This document shows, in pieces, positions 33,637-43,390 of a stretch of 64,000 nucleotides of DNA. The notes below the pieces were generated by a model. It saw only the letters and a program-made list of their open reading frames with translations. It did no database searches and was not told where the DNA came from. The stretch is from JBFMFE01 sp040752295 (GTDB lineage: Bacteria; UBP15; UBA6099; JBFMBQ01): positions 4,797 through 68,796 of the forward strand of contig JBFMFE010000322.1 in NCBI GenBank assembly GCA_040752295.1. Direction: 5' to 3'. The number at the start of each line of letters is the position of its first letter. Positions within the stretch are counted from its first letter, which is position 1. A program made the translations under genes and the position numbers.

Positions 33637-35826
33637 ATGACGGACAGCCGGATTTACGCAGTGGTTGTTTTTGCGCTTGCGAACGCCTCGGCGGGATACG
33701 GAGCGCACAGGGTGGCGCGCCGCGTTTTTCCCGACTCGGCGGGCGCCGCCCCGCTTGCCGTTTTCGCCGTCGTGTACTGCGCGACGATAGTAGTTCTCGA
33801 AGCGGCTCTCGGTTTCGCCGGCGCGCTCGCGCCGGAATCCGTTCTTGTCTGCGCCGCGCTCGCTGCCGTCGTCATCCATGCCGCGACGGGGCGCGCCGGA
33901 AAGCGCACCCCGCCGCAAACGCCGGGACCGCCGCCCTCCGTCCGCGCGGGTGTTCCGGCTCAATCCACACTTCGAGGCATGATCCCGTTTCCGCCCTCGG
34001 GCGCCGCCCACTCGTGCGTCGCCGCCGCGCTGGCAGCCCTGTTCGCCCTCATCGCCGCGTGGGCGTTCGCCGCCCCGCCGCCCGCCGGCGGCGACGCCTT
34101 CATCTATCACCTCTTTTTCCCGGCGGCGTGGCTCCACAGCGGGAAAATCGAGATAGTGCCGCTGCCTTTCGGGGCGCAGGCTGCCTCGTACTATCCCCTC
34201 AATACGGAACTGCTCTTCCTCTGGCTGATGCTCCCGTTTCACGAGGACTTCCTCACCAACGCACTCCAGGTCCCGTTCCTGGTTCTCTGCGGCGCGCTGG
34301 TTTTCGAACTCGCCCGCAGCATGTGCGCGGAACGCCGGGATGCGCCGCTCATCGGCGCGTACGTCGCCGTTCTCATACCCGCCGCCGTGCAGCAGGCGGT
34401 CGTCGCCCGCGTGGACGTCGTGTTCTCAGCGTGGTTCCTCGCTGCTGTTCTCTTCCTTCTCGAATGGCGACGCTCCCGTGAATTGAGGCGCCTGTGCCTC
34501 GCAGGAATCGCCTTCGGACTCTTCCTCGGGACAAAGTCCGTCGCCGTGCTCTACGGGACGCTGCCCGCCGCGGTTTTCCTGTGGTCGCTCCGCGGGGCGG
34601 GTCTGAGAAGATCGCTTCAATACGTCCTGCTGTTCGGCGTTCTGTCCATCGCCTCGGGCGGTTTCTGGTACGTGCGCAACTGGGTCGTCACCGGCAATCC
34701 CTTCTACCCGCTCCGCGTCGGGGTCGCCGGGTTCACCGTATTCTCCGGCGCCTACGGGAGGGACGCGATGAAAATCTTTCACGTAACCGACCCCGGCGAG
34801 ATGCTCCGGATTCTCGATTTCTTTCTCGGGTACCCGCTCGCCGTTTTTCTTGCGGGGTGCGGCGCGATCTCCCTCGTCCTCGTGCTGCGGAGGGGACTTG
34901 AGGCGTCCCGCCGGGTCATTCCCGTTCTGCTGCTTCCCCCCGCGCTCGCCGCGCTCTTCTGGTACGTTAACCCTCACAACAATCTTACGAACGGCAGGTT
35001 CCTGTTCCCCGCGTTCTTTCTGTCCTGCGTTTATCCGTGCGTTGCGCTCGATGGTCTCGGAAGAAAGGGACGGGGCGTTCTGTGGGCGTTCGCCGCCGCA
35101 GCCGTTGCCGCGAGCACACTTCGCCATGATCACGCGCTGAGGATAGCGTGGGAGGTTATGACGACGGTCGCCGGGGCGAACCAGGGGTTGTTGGGTCCGG
35201 CGAGGGGAGCGGTGTCGCTCACGGCGGCGTCGGTCGCGGTTTTTTTCGTTTTTCTGTGGGCGAGGGCGGCATTCCCTCTCAAGTCCGCCTGCGCCGTTCT
35301 TGCCGGCGCTCTTCTTGTCCCTGCGCTTTTGCTTTCGTGGGATTATCACGCGCGGTACAAGTACCGGTGGTACACGGCGTTTCCCGTGGGCAGGGCGTGG
35401 GGGTTGATTGACGCGAACGCCGGCGCCGGCGCGCGAATCGCACACTGCGGGAACGAGCGCGCTTACGGCCTTTTCGGAACGGGACTCCGCAACCGCGTCT
35501 TCTACGCGAACGTGGATGAACACGCCGACTGGAATTTTCACGATTATCACCTCAGGGTTCCCGGAAACCTCGAACCGGGCGCGGACACGGAGCGTCCGCA
35601 GTTCCACAGGGAGCGCGCGGATTTCACTGCCTGGCTGAGAAACCTGCGCGCCGGAGGAGCGGACTACCTGTTCTGCACCACGCTCGATCCGATCGCGCGC
35701 CGGTTCATGAGCCATTCTCCCGAAGGGTTCACGATCGAGGCGCAATGGGCTTCGGCGCGTCCGGACGTGTTCAGGGAAGTCTTCAGAAGCGAGGAAGTCC
35801 GGATTTTCCGCGTTCTCGAGAAGTGA
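33637..35826 (+). CDS. GT-C-type membrane glycosyltransferase-like protein
   Basis: A 729-residue polytopic protein with about a dozen hydrophobic helices. The first periplasmic loop carries the acidic motif GGDAFIYHLFFPAAWL, in the place of the catalytic acid of GT-C (PMT/ArnT/GT39-like) enzymes that use polyprenyl-phosphate sugars. A soluble C-terminal domain of about 170 residues follows. The ATG at 33637 is chosen over a GTG 24 bases upstream because of a nearby G-rich sequence; neither has an ideal site. Acceptor and donor are unknown. Confidence 0.75.
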   Translation: MTDSRIYAVVVFALANASAGYGAHRVARRVFPDSAGAAPLAVFAVVYCATIVVLEAALGFAGALAPESVLVCAALAAVVIHAATGRAGKRTPPQTPGPPPSVRAGVPAQSTLRGMIPFPPSGAAHSCVAAALAALFALIAAWAFAAPPPAGGDAFIYHLFFPAAWLHSGKIEIVPLPFGAQAASYYPLNTELLFLWLMLPFHEDFLTNALQVPFLVLCGALVFELARSMCAERRDAPLIGAYVAVLIPAAVQQAVVARVDVVFSAWFLAAVLFLLEWRRSRELRRLCLAGIAFGLFLGTKSVAVLYGTLPAAVFLWSLRGAGLRRSLQYVLLFGVLSIASGGFWYVRNWVVTGNPFYPLRVGVAGFTVFSGAYGRDAMKIFHVTDPGEMLRILDFFLGYPLAVFLAGCGAISLVLVLRRGLEASRRVIPVLLLPPALAALFWYVNPHNNLTNGRFLFPAFFLSCVYPCVALDGLGRKGRGVLWAFAAAAVAASTLRHDHALRIAWEVMTTVAGANQGLLGPARGAVSLTAASVAVFFVFLWARAAFPLKSACAVLAGALLVPALLLSWDYHARYKYRWYTAFPVGRAWGLIDANAGAGARIAHCGNERAYGLFGTGLRNRVFYANVDEHADWNFHDYHLRVPGNLEPGADTERPQFHRERADFTAWLRNLRAGGADYLFCTTLDPIARRFMSHSPEGFTIEAQWASARPDVFREVFRSEEVRIFRVLEK

Positions 35827-35929
35827 ATTTTCACGGCGGGCGCGGGCGGATGCAGGTGAAATACCCCGGATGTTGATAATCAGCGGATATCTCACATAAT
35901 AAGAAACGGAAAGAGGCGGGTTCGCAGCG

Positions 35930-37975
35930 GTGGTGCTCCGGGTCATGCGCGTCGCGGGGAAATGGCTGTACGTTCCGTACCGCAGGTTCTGGTCGTCCGA
36001 GACGGCGGTGCTGACGGCCCTCGCGCTGGTTATTGGCGTCGGCTCCGGTTTCGGCGCCATCGTATTCCGGATGATGATCGAGTTTTTCCGTTCCCTGTCG
36101 TTCGACAGAGGGGGGACGCTGCTCGGTTTCATGGGGCGGCACTACGTGATTGTCGTGCCCGCCGCGGGCGGACTGATCGTGGGCGCTGTCATCCGGCTGG
36201 TCGGCAGGGAGATGAGGGGTCACGGCGTGCCCGAGGTGATGGAAGCGGTTGCCCTGCGCGGCGGACGCATCCGTCCCGTCGTGGTCATCGGCAAGACCCT
36301 GGCGTCGTCCGTCTGCATCGGCACGGGGGGTTCGGTGGGGCGGGAAGGACCGATCGTCCAGATCGGGTCGGCGCTGGGTTCGACGATAGGGCAGGCGCTG
36401 CGGCTTTCCGAGAGGCGCATCAAGAACCTCGTCGCGTGCGGCGCGGCGGGTGGCATCGCCGCGACGTTCAACGCGCCGATCGCCGGGGTCGTGTTCGCGC
36501 TCGAGGTCATCCTGCGCGATTTCACCATCAGGACGTTCAGCACCATCGTGGTCGCCTCCGTGATCGCCACCGTCATCAGCAGGATTTTCCTCGGAAACTT
36601 TCCCGCCTTTCAGATTCCCCACTATTCACTCGTCAGCCCCTGGGAACTGGCTCTGTATCTCGTTCTGGGTCTCCTCGCCGCGTTCACCGCGCTGCTTTAC
36701 GTGCGGTCGCTTTACGCCTGCGAGGACGTCTTCGGCGCCTTCAGGTTCCCGGAGCACCTCAAGCCCGCCGCGGGCGGGCTTATAGTCGGCGCCCTCGGGT
36801 TGTACCTGCCGCAGGTCTTCGGCGTGGGCTACGGCACAATCGAACTCGCCCTCGTCGGAAAGATGACTTTCGGCTTGCTCGTTGTTCTCGTGTTCGCGAA
36901 GATTCTGGCGGTGTCGGTCACCATCGGTTCGGGAGGTTCGGGAGGGGTGTTTGCGCCGGCGCTGTTCATAGGCGCGATGTTAGGCGGCGCGTTCGGCGCC
37001 GTCGCCAAAGCCTGGTTTCCCGGCGTTACGGCGGAGAGCGGCGCTTACGCGCTCGTCGGAATGGGGGCGCTGTTCGCGGGCGCCGCGCGTGCGCCCGTGA
37101 CGTCAATTCTGATACTCTTCGAGATGACGCAGGACTACCGCATAATTCTCCCCCTGATGTTCGCCACGGTCGTCAGCACCGTCGTCGCCGACCTCGTTGA
37201 CCCCGAAAGCATCTACACCCACAAGCTCAAGCGCCGGGGCGTGGACCTCTATTCGCGCAGAGACCTCGAACTCCTCGGCGCGATACGCGTCGAGGAAGCC
37301 ATGAAGCCGGTCTCGAAACTAACCACTGTGCCGCCGGACATGCCGCTCGACGAGATCGCGCGGCTGTTCCGCGAGACGTTCCATCACGGCTTCGCGGTGG
37401 TGGACGCCGCGGGCAGGCTGTACGGCGTCATCACCCTTCACGACCTGGAGCAGGCGCTCAAATCGAAAAGGCGCTCGGGAACGGTCGCGGACATATGCGT
37501 CAGGCACGTCGTGACCGCCTACCCGGACGACACCCTCGAGGACGTAATGAGGCGTTTCGGCGCGATGGACATCGGCCGGATTCCGGTCGTGGACCGGGCG
37601 AACCCCGGACGCCTCGTGGGAATGCTCCGGTGGAGCGACATCGTGCGCGCCTACTCGCAGGTCATGCTCGACACCGGAGAACGCAGGGATCACATGGAAC
37701 GGCTGCGCCTCGAGACCGCAACCAGCGCGCATCTCGTCGAGTTCGTTCTCGGAAGAAACGACGGGGCGGTCGGCAAAACTCTCAGGGAGCTTCACGTCCC
37801 CCCCGACTGCGTTATCGCTTCCATCCTCCGCGGCAGGCACGTCGTCGTCCCCAGGGGGGACACCGAGTTGAGGGAAGGCGACAAGGTCGTCGCCATGGCT
37901 GCGCCCGATGCCGAGAAAGCATTGAAAAAATGCCTCCGCGCGGGCGAGCACGGCCCCGGCGAACGCCGGAGCTGA
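35930..37975 (+). CDS. ClC chloride channel/antiporter with CBS pair and TrkA-C-like domain
   Basis: A 681-residue fusion. The ClC core has the selectivity motifs GHGVPEV, GREGPIVQIG (E139 at the gating-glutamate position) and GSGGSGGVFAPALF. Two CBS domains follow at about residues 450-580 (DMPLDEIARLF; IGRIPVVD). The C-terminus (GKTLRELHVPPDCVIASILR...LREGDKVV) is a TrkA-C/RCK-C-like domain. The gating glutamate suggests Cl-/H+ exchange; the C-terminal modules suggest nucleotide or ligand control. The start is a GTG behind GAGG; a second GTG one codon later is also possible. Confidence 0.9.
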   Translation: MVLRVMRVAGKWLYVPYRRFWSSETAVLTALALVIGVGSGFGAIVFRMMIEFFRSLSFDRGGTLLGFMGRHYVIVVPAAGGLIVGAVIRLVGREMRGHGVPEVMEAVALRGGRIRPVVVIGKTLASSVCIGTGGSVGREGPIVQIGSALGSTIGQALRLSERRIKNLVACGAAGGIAATFNAPIAGVVFALEVILRDFTIRTFSTIVVASVIATVISRIFLGNFPAFQIPHYSLVSPWELALYLVLGLLAAFTALLYVRSLYACEDVFGAFRFPEHLKPAAGGLIVGALGLYLPQVFGVGYGTIELALVGKMTFGLLVVLVFAKILAVSVTIGSGGSGGVFAPALFIGAMLGGAFGAVAKAWFPGVTAESGAYALVGMGALFAGAARAPVTSILILFEMTQDYRIILPLMFATVVSTVVADLVDPESIYTHKLKRRGVDLYSRRDLELLGAIRVEEAMKPVSKLTTVPPDMPLDEIARLFRETFHHGFAVVDAAGRLYGVITLHDLEQALKSKRRSGTVADICVRHVVTAYPDDTLEDVMRRFGAMDIGRIPVVDRANPGRLVGMLRWSDIVRAYSQVMLDTGERRDHMERLRLETATSAHLVEFVLGRNDGAVGKTLRELHVPPDCVIASILRGRHVVVPRGDTELREGDKVVAMAAPDAEKALKKCLRAGEHGPGERRS

Positions 37976-38012
37976 CTGCGCCGGCGAGCGCCTCACCCCG
38001 CGCACGCGCGCC

Positions 38013-39005
38013 TCATCCGCGCGCCCCGCCCGGAATCCGTCTCGCAAATTCGAGGAGCGCCTCCCTCGAAGTGTACCTGAACGCGAAGTTGAAGTCCCTT
38101 TTTATTTTCCCGTTGCTGACTTCCCACGGATAAGAGATGAGGTCCACGAATCCCGCGATGGGCGGCGTCAGCCTCAGCCTCTCGATGCGCCGCGCGGCGC
38201 CCGCGAGTATGCCCCTCGGCACTAAAACAGGCGTTCCACCGCAGATGTGTATCACGTCCCTGTACGGCACGCCGCCGTCGCCGGTCACGTTGTATATCCC
38301 CTCGCATTCCCGCTCCATGAGAAGGCGCGTCGCGCGAGCGAGGTCGTCCTCGTGCACGAATTGAAGGGGCGGGTTCTGAAAAACCGGCGCGGGGATGAGA
38401 CGGACCACCCGCAGCAGGAACGAGAGTATGTTTCCCATCGAGGGTCCCGTGATCACCGAGGGGCGGATTATCACGAACCTGGTATCTCCGTGGTTCCTCC
38501 GGTATTCTTCGACCATGTCCTCTATCTCCACCTTGTCCCTCGTGTAAAACAGCCCCTGCGTCATGCGTGCCGGCACGTCTTCCGTGAAGGGTTCATCGTT
38601 CTCGGGAAAAGCCCCGTAGACCGTTGTGCTGCTTGCGAGGACGAACTTCCTCACGCCCGCTTTCACGCAGCAGTCGAGCAGGTTCCGCGTCCCGACGATG
38701 TTCACGTCCCTTATCTTTCTGTCCGGTGAGAACACGTTCAGGGCGAACGCGAGGTGGACGACCGTGTCAATCCGCTCGCTTTCGAGCGTCTTCCGGAGAC
38801 CGGGGTCGCGGACGTCCGCCCTGCGGAAATCGAGTAACGGGCGCCGCCGCGCGGGCTTTTTCACGTCAATCCCGACGAGCTTTTCCGGGGGTTTTTCCCC
38901 TGAGAAAGAACGGACGAGCGCCGCGCCCCAGTATCCGCTGACGCCGGTGATCAGGAAACGGCTGTGCTTTTTCTTTCTCACTTTTCCGCGGGGAACGGTT
39001 CTCAC
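38013..39005 (-). CDS. NAD-dependent epimerase/dehydratase (extended SDR)
   Basis: A 330-residue extended SDR. The Rossmann loop is TGVSGYWG; ASSTTVYGA supplies the catalytic Thr/Ser. The expected YxxxK appears as YTRDK. The remainder (RPSVITGP, QFVHEDDLA) is family-typical. It converges on the ClC gene with a 37-base gap. Substrate unknown; one of three SDR epimerases in the window. Confidence 0.8.
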   Translation of the reverse strand: MRTVPRGKVRKKKHSRFLITGVSGYWGAALVRSFSGEKPPEKLVGIDVKKPARRRPLLDFRRADVRDPGLRKTLESERIDTVVHLAFALNVFSPDRKIRDVNIVGTRNLLDCCVKAGVRKFVLASSTTVYGAFPENDEPFTEDVPARMTQGLFYTRDKVEIEDMVEEYRRNHGDTRFVIIRPSVITGPSMGNILSFLLRVVRLIPAPVFQNPPLQFVHEDDLARATRLLMERECEGIYNVTGDGGVPYRDVIHICGGTPVLVPRGILAGAARRIERLRLTPPIAGFVDLISYPWEVSNGKIKRDFNFAFRYTSREALLEFARRIPGGARG

Positions 39006-39073
39006 CCCGTGTTATTCCCGTCTTCGGAACGGCTCGCGATGAATTCAGGTTCCGCCGGATTTACAAACCCGTT

Positions 39074-39574
39074 TCACGATTCGGCGCGCACCACCTTCAG
39101 GTGGCACTTCCCTGCGCCGTCGGCGATGGTCTCGCCGATGAGCAGCCTGCCCCCCAGCCGCCCGACCAGTTCCCTGTCCGCCGACATGCCCGCGAGGCAG
39201 ACCTCCTTCCCGTTCTTTTCGCTCAATCCCGCCGGGCATTCGAGCATGAAAACCTCGACCCCGCCGCTCGTCACCTTCCCAACCTCGTACCGGCAGTTCA
39301 GAGCCTCGAGGACCTTCAGCCATTCGCCCGCCGCGGCGACGGGACCGTCGGCTGTTTTCATCCCGAACATTTCCATCTCCGCGAGCGCCGCGCCCGCGAG
39401 TCTCCCCGTCCGCTCCATGAGGAGCCGCCCGAGGGACGTTCTCCCCGCGAGGCGCACCATCGCGCCCACGGTCCGCCAGAGCAGGTCCGGGTTGCGCGAA
39501 AGCAATCTCTCCGCCGCGCCGAAGTCCTTCGCCATCTCCTCCCTGTCCGGGCGCTTCAACTTTCCCTTTCCCAT
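39074..39574 (-). CDS. Small cysteine-containing protein (V4R or ATC-hydrolase-like)
   Basis: A 166-residue cytosolic protein. The start at 39574 is set by the strong GGAAGGAGG sequence 8 bases before it. The C-terminal half, with LECPAG, EVCLAG and GKCHLKV spaced across about 50 residues, has the look of the 4-vinyl-reductase or L-2-amino-thiazoline-4-carboxylate hydrolase families, which use conserved cysteines for small-molecule or metal binding. The match is by pattern only. It is divergent from the FlgT-like gene. Confidence 0.55.
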   Translation of the reverse strand: MGKGKLKRPDREEMAKDFGAAERLLSRNPDLLWRTVGAMVRLAGRTSLGRLLMERTGRLAGAALAEMEMFGMKTADGPVAAAGEWLKVLEALNCRYEVGKVTSGGVEVFMLECPAGLSEKNGKEVCLAGMSADRELVGRLGGRLLIGETIADGAGKCHLKVVRAES

Positions 39575-39787
39575 GTTTTCCCCTCCTTCCGGCGTGTTTT
39601 TTCGAACGCCGGGGCGTCCGGTGTCAAGTGTATCATCCGCATTGTTATTCTGTAAACATCGGGAGGGGATCGAGAACTGCAAATATCCGTTGCCGATGGT
39701 TTTTTGTCCGCGGATCGTGTATCATTCAATGAGCGTAAAATCAATAAAGACCGACGAAAAAGGAGCGGCGAACGAGGGAGAGGAATC

Positions 39788-41116
39788 ATGAGGATTTTTC
39801 AGCAGGCATTGTTGTGGGCTGCATTTTTTTCGTTCTTCGGGGCACTGTCGCGCGCCGAGCTTATCCCTTCGTACATAGACAGGCTGAGGGGCGTCGTCAT
39901 CGCCAGGGGCGAGGCTGAGGGGACGCCCGGCGCGTCGCACGCTCAGCTTCGCTCGCTCGCCATCGAGGACGCGCGCAGGAACGTCACGATCGTTCTCGAG
40001 AGGGAGAGCCTGACCGACAGGGAAACCATAGGGGAGCACCTCTCGGCGTACCCCGAGAAGCGCCAGGTCCTGAGGCTGTTCGTCGAATCCGCGACGATAA
40101 TCAACCAGAACGTCGCCGCGGACGGGAAGGTGGAGGTGACGATCAGCCTGCCCATCGGGGGCGAGGGGGGGCTTGACTCGGTGAAGGGGTGGCTCAGAGG
40201 GGAGCGGACCGGGCCGCCCGGGTTCCAGGCGTTCGCGGGCGGCACGGAAGGCGAGCCGTTCCGCACGGGCGCCCTCGCTCCGTCGAGGAAGGAGAAATTG
40301 AAGAAGACGAGGGAGCCGAAGCGCCTCGTTTTCATGACGCTCGAAAACAGGACGGGCTTTGAGGGAATTGACGCGGGCGAGGAGTTCACCCGGCGTCTCA
40401 AGGAACGTTTCAGGAGGGACCGGAGATTCGTCATCCTGCCGCCCGAAGAGTCGGCAAAAGCGCTCGAAGAGAGCGACATGACGGTTGAGGAACTGATGAA
40501 CTCCGACGTGACGGACAGGGTGCGGGTGCGGGGCGCGGACGGCGTCATCGTCGGCGCCGTTTCTAAATACGAGTCGAAAGTCAACAAGATCGGTCCCGGC
40601 GGACTGGGGTACCTCGAAGTCTGGTTCAACGCGGCGGTTGACATGCGCATACTCGACGCCGCCGCAAAGAGGTGGGTCTTCTACGAGGAAATACCCGTTT
40701 CGCTCAAGGACACCACGTTCACCCTGAAATCCGCTGACGACGCCGATAAGTTCATCCAGATGACCAGCCTGGACTCGGAGCGCGGGCTTGCCGCAAGGGC
40801 GTTCAACGAACTGATAGCAAAAGCCGAGAAGGTCGTCAGAACGTCTTTCCCGCTTGAAGGGTACGTGTTGAGAACGCTCGGCGACAGGGTGTACATCAAC
40901 CTCACCGTCGCCGACGGCGTCAGGGAGGACGACGTGCTCACGGTGTACCGCATCGGAGAGACGCTCGTGGACCCGGTCACGGGAGAGGAAATTGACGAAA
41001 TAAGGGACATCATTGGAACGATCAGGGTGACGGCGGTCTGGGACACGTACTCGCAGGCGGCGGTCGAAGAGATCGGCAGGATGATAGTCGAGGGCGACGT
41101 CGTGACGCTCAGGTGA
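39788..41116 (+). CDS. Exported FlgT/LPP20-like protein
   Basis: A 442-residue exported protein with a signal peptide at about 1-22. The N-terminal domain (GEAEG...LAIEDARRN, then later VEVTISLPI) matches the LPP20/FlgT-N fold. The middle (VFMTLENRTGFEGIDAGEEF, FVILPPEES) resembles the CsgG/TolB-like FlgT-M domain. The end (GDRVYINLTVADGVREDDVL, DPVTGEEID, IVEGDVV) resembles FlgT-C. FlgT is a flagellar H/T-ring or motor-assembly protein in vibrios; broader LPP20 proteins are surface lipoproteins. A good site (GAGGGAGAGG) precedes the ATG. Confidence 0.7.
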   Translation: MRIFQQALLWAAFFSFFGALSRAELIPSYIDRLRGVVIARGEAEGTPGASHAQLRSLAIEDARRNVTIVLERESLTDRETIGEHLSAYPEKRQVLRLFVESATIINQNVAADGKVEVTISLPIGGEGGLDSVKGWLRGERTGPPGFQAFAGGTEGEPFRTGALAPSRKEKLKKTREPKRLVFMTLENRTGFEGIDAGEEFTRRLKERFRRDRRFVILPPEESAKALEESDMTVEELMNSDVTDRVRVRGADGVIVGAVSKYESKVNKIGPGGLGYLEVWFNAAVDMRILDAAAKRWVFYEEIPVSLKDTTFTLKSADDADKFIQMTSLDSERGLAARAFNELIAKAEKVVRTSFPLEGYVLRTLGDRVYINLTVADGVREDDVLTVYRIGETLVDPVTGEEIDEIRDIIGTIRVTAVWDTYSQAAVEEIGRMIVEGDVVTLR

Positions 41117-41164
41117 AGTCTTCCGGAGACGTGAAAATAACTCAGCCGGGCGGCGGTTTCTGAA

Positions 41165-42100
41165 ATGACCGATGCGAAAGCAACCCGAGCCGTACGCGCG
41201 ACGGCGGCGGCGTTTTTCCTCGCGCTGTGCGTTTTTGCGGCGGCAGCGCCTCCGGGCGCCGCAGAGCGGATATTTCTCGAGAACCGCTATGAACGGGGCG
41301 ACGTGTACGTCTATTCGCTTAAGATGACGGGCAGGGGCAGTTCCATGGTTCTGGGGGCTGCCGACCCGGCGTTGAGAAATCAGGAGTTCTTCATGGAAAT
41401 CAGGAACGGGATGGAGATGAAGGTGCTGGAAGTCGCCGAGGACGGCGCCGCCGCCATCGAAGGGAGGGTGACGGACTGGTCGGTGAGTTTCAACGACGCG
41501 GTAATATCTTCGCCGGAGAAGGCGGAGAAGCTTCCCGCGGACTCTCCCATGAAAAAGCTCACCGAGCCGTTCCTCATGAAGGTCGCAAAGGACGGCAGGG
41601 TGCTCGAATTCAGCGGCTCCATCGTGGAGTCCGAGCTGTTTCCCATCAGGACAGGCGAGGCGCTGGGCGGGTGGTCGCACGCCGTGTTTCCGGACCATCC
41701 CGTCAGCGTCGGCGAGACATGGAAGGGGCAGATGCCTCTTTTTCCCGGGGGAGGGAAGGACGCGCCCGCCGTTAACGTGGAGTATGTTCTGGAGGGGATC
41801 GAAAGCGTGAAGGGACTCGCGTGCGCCGTCATCGAGGCGAGGACGGACGCGGACGTGCCCGAAATCAATGAAAAATTCTTCTCGGCGCCCCCTTTCGCAG
41901 GCGCAGGCGTTGAAATGAAAAAACTCAAACAGAAACTGAACGGTAAAATCTACTTCGCCCACGCGGAGGGCATAATGGTCGCCTACGAGTTCTCCATGCG
42001 GCAGGAAAGCGAAATGAGGGTCAGGAATCCCCTGTCGCGGAAGAAGCCCATCGAGATGAAAGTCGTGATGGACATGGAGGGGCTTTTGAACCTCGAGTGA
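41165..42100 (+). CDS. Exported protein of unknown function
   Basis: A 311-residue protein with a signal peptide (about residues 12-32, cleavage near GAAE). The rest is a beta-rich soluble domain (RYERGDVYVYSLKMTGRG, VSVGETWKG, KIYFAHAEGIMVAYEF). The pattern of a paired barrel domain with VGETW resembles the DUF6263-type secreted proteins. No catalytic residues are recognisable. It follows the FlgT-like gene by 48 bases. Confidence 0.7.
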   Translation: MTDAKATRAVRATAAAFFLALCVFAAAAPPGAAERIFLENRYERGDVYVYSLKMTGRGSSMVLGAADPALRNQEFFMEIRNGMEMKVLEVAEDGAAAIEGRVTDWSVSFNDAVISSPEKAEKLPADSPMKKLTEPFLMKVAKDGRVLEFSGSIVESELFPIRTGEALGGWSHAVFPDHPVSVGETWKGQMPLFPGGGKDAPAVNVEYVLEGIESVKGLACAVIEARTDADVPEINEKFFSAPPFAGAGVEMKKLKQKLNGKIYFAHAEGIMVAYEFSMRQESEMRVRNPLSRKKPIEMKVVMDMEGLLNLE

Positions 42101-42181
42101 AACTCGGAGCTGAACCTGCCGCGTCGTGAACCCGCGGACCGGGGTTTTCGGACGCGCCGAAAAAAAACCGGAGCTGCGCCG

Positions 42182-43327
42182 ATGAAATCCATTCATGAAT
42201 GGGAAGAAAGAACTCTGGCGGAGTACGCCGTGAAAAGCGCAGGGACGCGCGGCAGGGAGTACGCGGAGGAGGAGCACCCGTATCGCAGTCCCTTCCAGCG
42301 GGACCGCGACAGGGTGATACACTCGTCGGCTTTCCGCCGGCTCGAATTCAAGACGCAGGTGTTCGTGCCCTTCGAGAGCGACTACTACCGGACGCGGTTG
42401 ACGCACACCATCGAGGTCGCGCAGATATCGCGGACATGCGCCAAGCGCCTGCGCCTCAACGAGGAGCTTACCGAGGCGGTGGCGCTCGCCCACGACATCG
42501 GTCATCCGCCCTTCGGACACACCGGGGAGGAAGTGCTCCACCACTTGATGAGAAAGCACGGCGGCTTCGAGCACAACCGCCAGGGGCTGAGGATCGTGGA
42601 GAAGCTGGAGTCGCGCTACCCCGGGTTTCCGGGATTGAACCTGACCTGGGAGGTGCGCGAGGGCGTTTCGAAGCACCGCACATCCTTCGACGTGCCGGAA
42701 CTGGGATTCGTCAGGGGCACGCTGCCCTCGCTGGAGGCGCAGGTCGTGAACAGGGCTGACGAGATCACCTACATATCTCACGACACGGACGATGGACTCA
42801 AATCCGGAATCCTCGGGGAAGACGAACTGAGGGGGCTCGAAATATGCAAGCCGATTTTTAAGGTCATTGACGGCAACCCGGCGCTTGCCGGCAACGTCAA
42901 GATGAGACGCTACCAGCTCATTCGGATGCTCATAGACGCGATGGTGTCCGATCTCGTCGGGGAAACGGAGAGGAACGTCGGGCGGATGGGCTTCCGGTCG
43001 GTGGACGACGTGAGACGGGCGGACGGGGAAGCGGTGTGTTTCAGCGGGGGAATGGAGCGGAAGGCGGGCGAACTGCGCGACTGCCTCTATGAGCGGTTTT
43101 ACAAACATCGCCGGATCAGGCGGATGGCGGGGTTTGCGAAGAAGTACGTAACGGGACTTTTCGAGTATTACCTTAAAAACCTCCGGGAGGTTTCCGAGGA
43201 TTTCAGAGGGGGGGCGGCGGACGAGCCGCCACACAGAATCGTCTGCGACTACGTCGCGGGCATGACCGACAGGTTCGCCGTCAGGGACTACAAGAGAATT
43301 GCGAAGCGCGGGAGAAAGAGGAGGTAA
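42182..43327 (+). CDS. dgt: Deoxyguanosinetriphosphate triphosphohydrolase (dGTPase), HD fold
   Basis: A 381-residue HD-domain dNTPase of the type-2 (short) dGTPase family. FRRLEFKTQV and RTRLTHTIEV supply the first His; AHDIGHPPFGHTGE is the HD pair; ADEITYISHDTDDG carries the last Asp. It hydrolyses dGTP or other dNTPs to nucleoside and triphosphate, controlling dNTP pools. Length is normal. The A/T-rich sequence before the ATG gives no strong ribosome-binding site. Confidence 0.93.
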   Translation: MKSIHEWEERTLAEYAVKSAGTRGREYAEEEHPYRSPFQRDRDRVIHSSAFRRLEFKTQVFVPFESDYYRTRLTHTIEVAQISRTCAKRLRLNEELTEAVALAHDIGHPPFGHTGEEVLHHLMRKHGGFEHNRQGLRIVEKLESRYPGFPGLNLTWEVREGVSKHRTSFDVPELGFVRGTLPSLEAQVVNRADEITYISHDTDDGLKSGILGEDELRGLEICKPIFKVIDGNPALAGNVKMRRYQLIRMLIDAMVSDLVGETERNVGRMGFRSVDDVRRADGEAVCFSGGMERKAGELRDCLYERFYKHRRIRRMAGFAKKYVTGLFEYYLKNLREVSEDFRGGAADEPPHRIVCDYVAGMTDRFAVRDYKRIAKRGRKRR

Positions 43328-43390
43328 AAGGCGGGGAACTGTGTTCGGGCGCTGCGCGAAACCGGCTGATGTGCCGCCGCCGCGGCAGGC

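Noticed and set aside
34426..36132. A long minus-strand frame under the GT-C and ClC genes
   Set aside because: Antisense to two membrane proteins; the translation is a charged low-complexity chain with no family signal.
39722..43234. A 3.5 kb open frame on the minus strand
   Set aside because: It is antisense to three convincing genes (FlgT-like, exported unknown, dGTPase) with family motifs and ribosome-binding sites. Long antisense frames are expected in GC-rich DNA; its translation shows no recognisable fold.
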